Assembly: GCA_034926415.1 (NCBI GenBank)
Contig: JAYFRC010000106.1
Location: 1 to 39,012, forward strand
DNA length: 39,012 bases
From: JAYFRC01 sp034926415
Lineage (GTDB): Bacteria > Bacillota > Clostridia > Oscillospirales > Oscillospiraceae
Direction of reading: 5' to 3'
Each line of letters starts with the position of its first letter. Position 1 is the first letter of the stretch. The notes under the pieces are model-generated. The model did not search any database. It was not told the origin of the DNA and saw only the letters and a list, made by a program, of their open reading frames with translations. Positions 33,582 through 39,012 of this stretch are shown here, piece by piece. Position numbers and translations under genes: made by a program.

Positions 33582-34802
33582 ATGACGCTTTATGATGAAC
33601 TTGTCGCGCGACAGCTTATAGCGCAGACAACCGACGAAAAGGAGATAAGGGAACTTGTCAACAACGGCAAGGCGATATTCTACATCGGCTTCGACCCGAC
33701 TGCGGATTCGCTCCATGCCGGACACTTTATGACGCTTTGCCTTATGAAGCGTCTCCAGATGGCGGGGAACAAGCCGATAGTGCTTATCGGCGGCGGCACG
33801 GCTATGGTAGGTGACCCATCGGGCCGCACAGATATGCGACAGATGATGACTACGGAAACGATTGCGCACAATGTCGCATGCTTCAAAAAGCAGATGAGTC
33901 GCTTTATCGATTTCTCGGACGGCAAGGCTATAATCGCCAACAATGCAGACTGGCTGCTGAAGCTCAACTACGTAGATATGCTTCGCGACGTGGGCTCGTG
34001 CTTTTCGGTCAACAACATGCTTCGCGCCGAATGCTACAAGCAGCGCATGGACAAGGGATTGTCGTTTCTTGAGTTCAATTACATGATAATGCAGAGCTAC
34101 GATTTCTATCATCTGTTTCAGGAATACGGCTGCAATATGCAGTTCGGCGGCGACGACCAGTGGAGCAATATGCTCGGCGGCACGGAGCTTATACGCCGCA
34201 AACTTGGCAAGGACGCCTACGCCATGACGATTACCCTGCTGCTGACAAGCGAGGGCAAGAAGATGGGCAAAACGCAGGGCGGAGCCGTGTGGCTCGACCC
34301 GGAAAAGACCACGCCTTACGATTTCTACCAGTACTGGAGAAACGTCGGAGACAAGGACGTGCTCAAATGCATACGCATGCTGACGTTCATTCCGCTCGAG
34401 CAAATAGACGAGATGGACGGATGGAAGGACGAGCAGCTCAACCACGCCAAGGAGATACTTGCATTCGAGCTGACGAAGCTTGTACACGGCGAGGACGCGG
34501 CGAAGAGCGCCGAGACGACCGCGAAAGGGCTGTTCGCCGGCGGAAGCTCGGAGTGTATGCCAGAGACCGTTTTGGCGGAGGACAAGTTTACTGAAGGGAA
34601 GATAGGCGTGCTGTCGCTGCTAGTCGCCTGCGCTCTCGCGTCGTCAAACGGCGAAGCCAGGCGTCTTGTGCAGCAGGGCGGAGTCACCGTAAACGACATG
34701 AAGGTCGAAACTCCGGATGAGGCGTTCGACAAATCCGTGTTCAAAGGCGACGGAGTAGTGATAAGAAAGGGCAAGAAAGTGTTCCATCGCGCTACGCTGT
34801 AA
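33582..34802 (+). CDS. tyrS: Tyrosyl-tRNA synthetase
   Basis: Class I synthetase charging tRNA-Tyr, 406 residues. FYIGFDPTADSLHAGHFMTL holds the HIGH-type motif (HAGH), and KKMGKTQGG near residue 227 is the KMSKS-type motif in the form usual for bacterial TyrRS. Substrate residues lie in YDFYHLFQEYGCNMQFGGDDQWSN, seen across conserved positions. The C-terminal S4 domain (LVQQGGVTVNDMKV) binds the tRNA. AAGGAG precedes the ATG. It has no T-box of its own; it shares the leader at 32578 through the HD gene. Confidence 0.97.
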   Translation: MTLYDELVARQLIAQTTDEKEIRELVNNGKAIFYIGFDPTADSLHAGHFMTLCLMKRLQMAGNKPIVLIGGGTAMVGDPSGRTDMRQMMTTETIAHNVACFKKQMSRFIDFSDGKAIIANNADWLLKLNYVDMLRDVGSCFSVNNMLRAECYKQRMDKGLSFLEFNYMIMQSYDFYHLFQEYGCNMQFGGDDQWSNMLGGTELIRRKLGKDAYAMTITLLLTSEGKKMGKTQGGAVWLDPEKTTPYDFYQYWRNVGDKDVLKCIRMLTFIPLEQIDEMDGWKDEQLNHAKEILAFELTKLVHGEDAAKSAETTAKGLFAGGSSECMPETVLAEDKFTEGKIGVLSLLVACALASSNGEARRLVQQGGVTVNDMKVETPDEAFDKSVFKGDGVVIRKGKKVFHRATL

Positions 34803-34809
34803 AATATAA

Positions 34810-34840
34810 AAAACACGCGGCAAATGCCGCGCGTTTTTTT
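34810..34840. terminator. Terminator between tyrS and dapA
   Basis: CGCGGCA / TGCCGCG with a two-base loop, flanked by a T-run (34834-34840) on plus and an A-run on the left that gives a T-run on minus. It serves the converging tyrS and dapA; the dapA stop lies at its edge. Confidence 0.88.
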
Positions 34841-35729
34841 ATTCTGCCAGCAGACCGTAATCCTCCAGCGCCGTGCGGAGCTTTTCAAAATTTTCTTTTT
34901 CCATCTCGCACAGCGGCAGGCGAAGGCGCCCCGCGTCCATGCCGAGCAGATTCATCGCGGTCTTGACGGGTATCGGGTTCACCTCGCTGGAAAGAGCGTC
35001 CATCAGCGGAAGCAGCCTTGCGTTCAGCATCCGCGCTTCGGCAAGGTCGCCGCGCAGGCACGCCTTGGACAGCCGATGCATCTCATACGGCACTATGTTT
35101 GCCGCGACGGATATGATGCCCGCGCCGCCGAGCGCCATTATCGGGAGCGTGTCGGCGTCGTTGCCCGACCAGACCGTGAACAGTTCGCCGCACCGCCGCA
35201 TTATCTCAGCCGCGAGCCGTATATCACCGGAAGCTTCCTTGACGCCCGTTATCCGCATGTGTTTTGTGAGCGCTGCGTAGGTATCGGACGAAATGTCGAC
35301 CCCCGTGCGCGAGGGGACGTTATAAAGTATTATCGGAGTTTTAACGGCGTCGGCTATTGCGGTAAAGTGTCGTATAAGACCCTTCTGCGTGGCCTTGTTG
35401 TAAAACGGTGTGACGACGAGCAGAGCGTCCGCACCGCAGTTTTCGGCGTCCAGCGACAGCCGAATAGCGTTGGCTGTGCTATTCGCGCCGGTTCCGGCGA
35501 TGACGGGGATACGACTGCGTACGCGCTTTACGGTAAAGGCGATGACCGATACGCGCTCTTCGTAGGTCATCGTTGCGGCCTCGCCGGTGGTACCACAGAC
35601 GACAAGCGCGTCACAGGCGTTCTCAATCTGGAATTCTATCAGCCTCTCAAGCGCAGGATAGTCCACTCCTTCATCGGTAAACGGCGTTACGAGCGCCGTG
35701 GCCGCTCCTGTGAAAATCGGATATGACAA
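34839..35729 (-). CDS. dapA: 4-hydroxy-tetrahydrodipicolinate synthase
   Basis: Condenses pyruvate with aspartate semialdehyde, the product of asd encoded upstream. This is the entry to lysine, diaminopimelate and spore dipicolinate. CGTTGEAATMT, GTGANSTANAI, ILYNVPSRTGVDIS and the Schiff-base lysine in GVKEASGD are intact. It is 296 residues long, as usual. The start is TTG, preceded by GAGGAG on the minus strand; the first sense ATG is far inside. It lies 83 nt after asd, with a terminator between. Confidence 0.96.
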   Translation of the reverse strand: MSYPIFTGAATALVTPFTDEGVDYPALERLIEFQIENACDALVVCGTTGEAATMTYEERVSVIAFTVKRVRSRIPVIAGTGANSTANAIRLSLDAENCGADALLVVTPFYNKATQKGLIRHFTAIADAVKTPIILYNVPSRTGVDISSDTYAALTKHMRITGVKEASGDIRLAAEIMRRCGELFTVWSGNDADTLPIMALGGAGIISVAANIVPYEMHRLSKACLRGDLAEARMLNARLLPLMDALSSEVNPIPVKTAMNLLGMDAGRLRLPLCEMEKENFEKLRTALEDYGLLAE

Positions 35730-35749
35730 AATATCAACTCCTCATATTA

Positions 35750-35790
35750 TTAAAGATAAAAAGAGAAGAAACCGAAATTACGGTTTCTTC
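35750..35790 (-). terminator. Terminator between asd and dapA
   Basis: On the minus strand, GAAGAAACCG (35790-35781) and CGGTTTCTTC (35774-35765) enclose a 6-nt loop, followed by TCTTTTTATC. It stands after asd and only about 35 nt before the dapA start, so it may work as partial terminator or attenuator for dapA. No separate dapA promoter is visible. Confidence 0.75.
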
Positions 35791-35812
35791 CCTTTCTTAT
35801 GTGCGATGATGC

Positions 35813-36898
35813 TTATTTTGAAATGTATCCTTCCGAGCACAGAAGCTCGGCGAGCAGAACTCCGCCGCCGGCTGCTCCGCGCAGAGTGTTGTGCGACAGG
35901 CAGACGAACTTATAGTCATACTGCGAGTCGGGACGCAGACGTCCGATGGACACAGCCATACCGCCTTCAAGGTTGCGGTCGAGGCGGGTCTGAGGCCGAT
36001 CGGGCTCCTCAAAATAATGCAGGAACTGCTTCGGCGCGGACGGGAGCTTCAGCTCCTGCGGCCTGCCGGAAAACTCGGCCCAGCGCTTTTTTATCTCCGC
36101 CTCGGAGGGCTTTTCGCCCTTGAAGCTCATGAAGCACGCGGCCATGTGGCCGTCCGATACGGGAACGCGCAGGCACTGGGCGGTGATCGCGACGTCGCTG
36201 CTGTTGATTATCTCGCCGTTTTCTACTCTGCCCCAGAGTTTGAGGGGTTCACGCTCGGATTTCTCCTCCTCGCCGCCGATGTAGGGAATGACGTTGTCGA
36301 GCATCTCCGGCCAGCGCTCGAAAGTTTTGCCGGCGCCGGATATGGCCTGATATGTGCATACGAGCGCCTTTTCAAGCCCGAGGTCGCGCAGCGGCGAAAG
36401 AGCGGGGACGTAGCTCTGGAGCGAGCAGTTGGACTTGACGGCGATAAAGCCGCGCTTTGTGCCGAGGCGCTTTTTCTGGAAATCTATGACCTTGATGTGG
36501 TCGGGGTTTATCTCTGGCACGACCATCGGAACGTCTGGAGTCCAGCGGTGTGCGCTGTTGTTGGAGACGACCGGAATCTCAAGCTTTGCGTAACGCTCCT
36601 CGAGAGCCTTTATCTCTTCCTTTTTCATGTTTACAGCGCAGAAAACGAAATCAACCTGCGACGCGAGCTTTTCAGCGTCGGCCTCTGCCTCAAGCACGAC
36701 CAGCCCTTTAGCGCTCTCCGGCAGGGGAGTGGTCATGGCCCAGCGGCCGGACACTGCTTCTTCATATGTTTTTCCGGCGCTCTTTCCGCTGGCAGCGATG
36801 GCCGCGAGAGTGAACCAGGAATGATTTTCAAGCAGCGTCACAAGCCGCTGGCCTACCATGCCGGTTCCGCCGATTATTCCTACACGATATTTTTCCAT
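35813..36898 (-). CDS. asd: Aspartate-semialdehyde dehydrogenase (archaeal/fungal type)
   Basis: Reduces aspartyl phosphate to aspartate semialdehyde. RVGIIGGTGMVGQRLV is the NADP motif. The catalytic cysteine is in AVKSNCSLQSYVPAL, and SGAGKTFERWPEM and PVSDGHMAACF follow. The SNCS context and the 361-residue length mark the archaeal/fungal-like branch of the family and not the common bacterial type. The ATG at 36898 follows GGAGGT by 9 nt on the minus strand; an ATG 18 nt upstream overlaps that site. It diverges from the SpoIID-like gene. I see no lysine riboswitch in the upstream gap. Confidence 0.95.
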   Translation of the reverse strand: MEKYRVGIIGGTGMVGQRLVTLLENHSWFTLAAIAASGKSAGKTYEEAVSGRWAMTTPLPESAKGLVVLEAEADAEKLASQVDFVFCAVNMKKEEIKALEERYAKLEIPVVSNNSAHRWTPDVPMVVPEINPDHIKVIDFQKKRLGTKRGFIAVKSNCSLQSYVPALSPLRDLGLEKALVCTYQAISGAGKTFERWPEMLDNVIPYIGGEEEKSEREPLKLWGRVENGEIINSSDVAITAQCLRVPVSDGHMAACFMSFKGEKPSEAEIKKRWAEFSGRPQELKLPSAPKQFLHYFEEPDRPQTRLDRNLEGGMAVSIGRLRPDSQYDYKFVCLSHNTLRGAAGGGVLLAELLCSEGYISK

Positions 36899-36961
36899 TT
36901 CCTCTTGACCTCCCATTCTTTTTCCCGCGGATAAACATACGCGGCTATTTGTCGATTTGGG

Positions 36962-36990
36962 TTGAAATATGCCGCGACTTTACTTATAAT
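36962..36990 (+). promoter_or_regulatory. Sigma-A promoter of the SpoIID/LytB gene
   Basis: TTGAAA (36962-36967), 17 bp and a perfect TATAAT (36985-36990), leaving a leader of about 100 nt. A second TATAAT at 37040-37045 has only a poor -35 (TCATTT). TTGTAC-GGA-GTACAA at the ribosome site forms a small hairpin with the GGAG in its loop. A vegetative promoter argues against strictly sporulation-only expression. Confidence 0.7.
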
Positions 36991-37096
36991 AAATAAATTA
37001 GGAGTTTCAGGTTTTATCATTTCCACAGGAATTACTGTGTATAATAACACCTATTGTCCGCGCTGTCAACAAATTTGTCTTTGTACGGAGTACAAT

Positions 37097-38806
37097 ATGA
37101 AAAAATTTGCATTTCTTTTTGGAATAATCTTTATAATGTGCGCGCTTTGCTGTACAAGTGCGTTTGCCGTGACGAACGGAATAATAAAGGTTGGACTTTA
37201 CTACAACGGCTCCTCAACTTTTCCGGCGCTTCTGGCGGCGAACCTTGAAAATTACAGCGGGACGGGCTCTGGGTACAGCTTCGGCTACTACGATTCGGAC
37301 CGTGCTTTTCATGTCGTCGGGCAGACGACTCAGACTAAGATATCGATGTGCGAGGACGTCAATCTCTATGTAAACAGTGCCAGTACATATACCGAAACGG
37401 CGAACGGCGGAAGCGCAATAGGCTGCTTCCATTTCAGACTTTCGAAGACCTATTCCGATTTTGCGTCGGCGCTCGCTGAGGCGGAGACTCTTAAATCTAC
37501 ATACGGAACGGCTTTCCCGGCATATAAAAGCGGAACGTATTACGTTCTCGTCGGAAGCTACACCTCAAGTGCCGATGCTTCGGCTGCGCTGTCGTCCTCG
37601 GGTCTTGACGCGTCTGTCGACGGCGGTTCCGGAGATACTGTTACGGTAGTAGCGACCGGCACTACGGATATAATATTCGAGTACGACTGCGGCGGTGAAT
37701 CCTATCTCGCCGTCGAGCCGATGCTTGTCAGCGCCTCCGTCGCGCCGCAGACGTGGTTCAAGGGCTACCGCTACTACGGCGGCTTTGAATACCGCCGCAT
37801 CACCGGCGGAGCTATACAGGTAATAAACGTGCTCTCGCTGGAAGACTACGTAAAGGGAGTCGTAGTATATGAGATGAGCGCCTCGTGGCCGGAAGAAGCC
37901 CTGAAGGCTCAGTCTGTGTGCGCCCGTTCCTACGCCATGCACCAGACGAAGCACTGTGCGCTTGGCTTCGACGTCTGCGCGACTACCGACTGTCAGGTCT
38001 ACCGCGGCACGTCGGCATCGACTGCAGCGTCCGATGCCTGCGTCGACGCGACTGCCGGGCAGTGCATCTATTACAAAGGCAATATCGCCGAGACGGTGTT
38101 TTTCTCATCCGACGGCGGAGCGACCGAGAGCGCGGTCAACGTCTGGGGCAGCAGCGTCGGATGCCTTATCGGAGCAATTGATACGAACGAGGATACGCTT
38201 TCAAATTACGGTGTGACTATACCAAATTACAGCTATTCTACGCCATACACTCCGATAGTCCTCGGCGCGCTGCTTACGTCAAAGGGCTATACTATCGGCT
38301 CGGTGAGCCGCATATCCGTGACGCCCACGGCGACGGGGAATATGGGCCCGGCTACATTTTATGATTCCTCCGGCAACTCGGTCACGGTCAGTTCGACCAA
38401 GGCGCGCAGCGTGTTTTCAACACGCTCGCAGAGATTCATGTGGTCTTCCGACAATGTGTCGTCGGCATCCTCCGACGGAATCTATGTAAACAATTCCTCC
38501 ACAGCGCTGCCGTCGCTTTCTTCGGCCTACACCATCTCGGGCAGCGGCACCGTCGCTCAGTACGGGAACGATACTGCGTATGTCGTTACGTCTTCGGGCA
38601 TTGAGACGATAGGCGGAACAGCCGCCGCCGCGTCGTCGTTTCCAACGACCGCTTACGTCGTTACGGGTTCGACGTTCACGCTTTCCGGCAGAGGAAGCGG
38701 ACACAATGTCGGGCTAAGTCAGTACGGCGCTTACGCCATGGCAAAAGCCGGAAAGACATATTCGGACATACTACATTATTATTATACGGACGTCACGATT
38801 GGCTGA
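37097..38806 (+). CDS. Secreted SpoIID/LytB domain protein with SPOR-like repeat
   Basis: A 569-residue exported protein. The signal peptide MKKFAFLFGIIFIMCALCCT ends near SAFA. A SPOR-like region (TYYVLVGSYTSSADASAALS, about residues 140-175) could bind peptidoglycan. The SpoIID/LytB core starts near residue 235 (VLSLEDYVKGVVVYEMSASW; EEALKAQSVCARSYAMHQTK) with the likely catalytic Glu in YEMS and two cysteines in DVCATTDCQ, as in the zinc site described for a clostridial SpoIID. The C-terminus has GRGSGHNVGLSQYGAYAMAK. It is a probable lytic transglycosylase or amidase enhancer. Its place next to queA is common in Clostridia, so it need not be the SpoIID of the DMP engulfment complex. The ATG is chosen for the signal peptide. 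Confidence 0.9.
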   Translation: MKKFAFLFGIIFIMCALCCTSAFAVTNGIIKVGLYYNGSSTFPALLAANLENYSGTGSGYSFGYYDSDRAFHVVGQTTQTKISMCEDVNLYVNSASTYTETANGGSAIGCFHFRLSKTYSDFASALAEAETLKSTYGTAFPAYKSGTYYVLVGSYTSSADASAALSSSGLDASVDGGSGDTVTVVATGTTDIIFEYDCGGESYLAVEPMLVSASVAPQTWFKGYRYYGGFEYRRITGGAIQVINVLSLEDYVKGVVVYEMSASWPEEALKAQSVCARSYAMHQTKHCALGFDVCATTDCQVYRGTSASTAASDACVDATAGQCIYYKGNIAETVFFSSDGGATESAVNVWGSSVGCLIGAIDTNEDTLSNYGVTIPNYSYSTPYTPIVLGALLTSKGYTIGSVSRISVTPTATGNMGPATFYDSSGNSVTVSSTKARSVFSTRSQRFMWSSDNVSSASSDGIYVNNSSTALPSLSSAYTISGSGTVAQYGNDTAYVVTSSGIETIGGTAAAASSFPTTAYVVTGSTFTLSGRGSGHNVGLSQYGAYAMAKAGKTYSDILHYYYTDVTIG

Positions 38807-38827
38807 CGTCGGAAACGGAAACTCTTA

Positions 38828-39012
38828 ATGAAAACGCATGATTTTTATTACGACCTCCCGAAGGAACTTATAGCGCAGACGCCGCTTGAGAGGCGCGATG
38901 CTTCAAGACTTATGACTCTCGACAAAAATACCGGCAAAACCGGGCACAGACATTTCTACGAGCTACCGTCGCTGCTGAAGAGAGGCGACTGCCTAGTTCT
39001 CAACGATTCAAG
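38828..39012 (+). CDS. queA: tRNA preQ1(34) S-adenosylmethionine ribosyltransferase-isomerase, N-terminal part
   Basis: The first 61 codons of QueA, cut by the window end. HDFYYDLPKELIAQTPLERR, DASRLMTLDK and RGDCLVLNDS are the strongly conserved N-terminus. QueA transfers ribose from SAM to make epoxyqueuosine in tRNAs. The ribosome site is weak (CGGAAAC), and the start is fixed by the family N-terminus. It lies 21 nt after the SpoIID/LytB gene, with no terminator, so the two are probably co-transcribed. Confidence 0.95.
   Translation, partial: MKTHDFYYDLPKELIAQTPLERRDASRLMTLDKNTGKTGHRHFYELPSLLKRGDCLVLNDS

Noticed and set aside
34250..34275. KMGKT in TyrRS as a damaged KMSKS motif
   Set aside because: Bacterial TyrRS enzymes commonly have K(F/M)GKT at this place, so it is normal.
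36899..37096. Lysine riboswitch before asd
   Set aside because: The gap is about 200 nt and shared by divergent genes. The space on the asd side shows only a 5-bp stem and no lysine-aptamer pattern or terminator.
1..39012. CRISPR arrays, insertion sequences, prophage, tRNA or rRNA genes
   Set aside because: I read both strands for repeats with regular spacing, transposase or integrase motifs and tRNA-like cloverleaves, and saw none I could support.

Overview
The window is a stretch of chromosome from an endospore-forming Firmicute of the class Clostridia. The evidence is a complete spoIIIAA-AH cluster, whiA, HPr kinase, a SpoIID-type hydrolase, a Tyr T-box leader and the family of gene neighbourhoods. 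The DNA is fairly GC-rich, yet AUA is the favoured isoleucine codon. The gene mix resembles Oscillospirales-like gut or anaerobic Clostridia, but no 16S gene is present and that placement is inference. I see no phage, insertion sequence, CRISPR array, tRNA or rRNA.

Layout. 1-4957 (+): end of a YceD/DUF177 gene, rpmF, a PDZ/radical-SAM DUF512 protein, der, plsY and gpsA. A two-way terminator separates these from rpmB (-). 5547-14231 (+): hprK, murB, rapZ, yvcK, whiA, a C_GCAxxG_C_C protein and dnaE. 14279-15001: a DUF4364 gene (-) diverges from a cysteine-containing conserved hypothetical (+) that has a possible sporulation promoter. 15923-20778 (+): spoIIIAA to spoIIIAH, with a structured 124-nt gap before spoIIIAG. 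20846-32546 (+): asp23, nusB, a TsaD-like M22 protein, xseA, xseB, ispA, a divergent PAP2 protein, a roughly 630-nt structured non-coding RNA, oapA, dxs, tlyA, nadK, argR and recN. 32578-34802 (+): a Tyr T-box leader driving an HD-domain gene and tyrS. 34839-36898 (-): dapA and asd. 37097 to the end (+): a secreted SpoIID/LytB protein and the 5' end of queA.

The outstanding element is the gene-free stretch 25499-26257. Its size, its dense hairpins, its place directly before a four-helix membrane protein matching OapA, and its position between ispA and dxs all fit OLE RNA (Ornate, Large, Extremophilic). OLE is one of the largest and most structured bacterial non-coding RNAs, and its biochemical function is still unsettled. 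Other points of interest are the T-box with a UAC specifier ahead of an HD-domain gene and tyrS, alternative hairpins before spoIIIAG, a 13-nt translation-start context shared by der and spoIIIAG, and a candidate mother-cell-expressed protein at 15002.

The genes are mostly housekeeping: ribosome maturation (rpmF, der, tlyA, rpmB), phospholipid entry (plsY, gpsA), carbon and cell-wall control (hprK, rapZ, yvcK, murB), replication and repair (dnaE, xseAB, recN), isoprenoids (dxs, ispA), the diaminopimelate/lysine pathway (asd, dapA) and the spore engulfment channel (spoIIIA).
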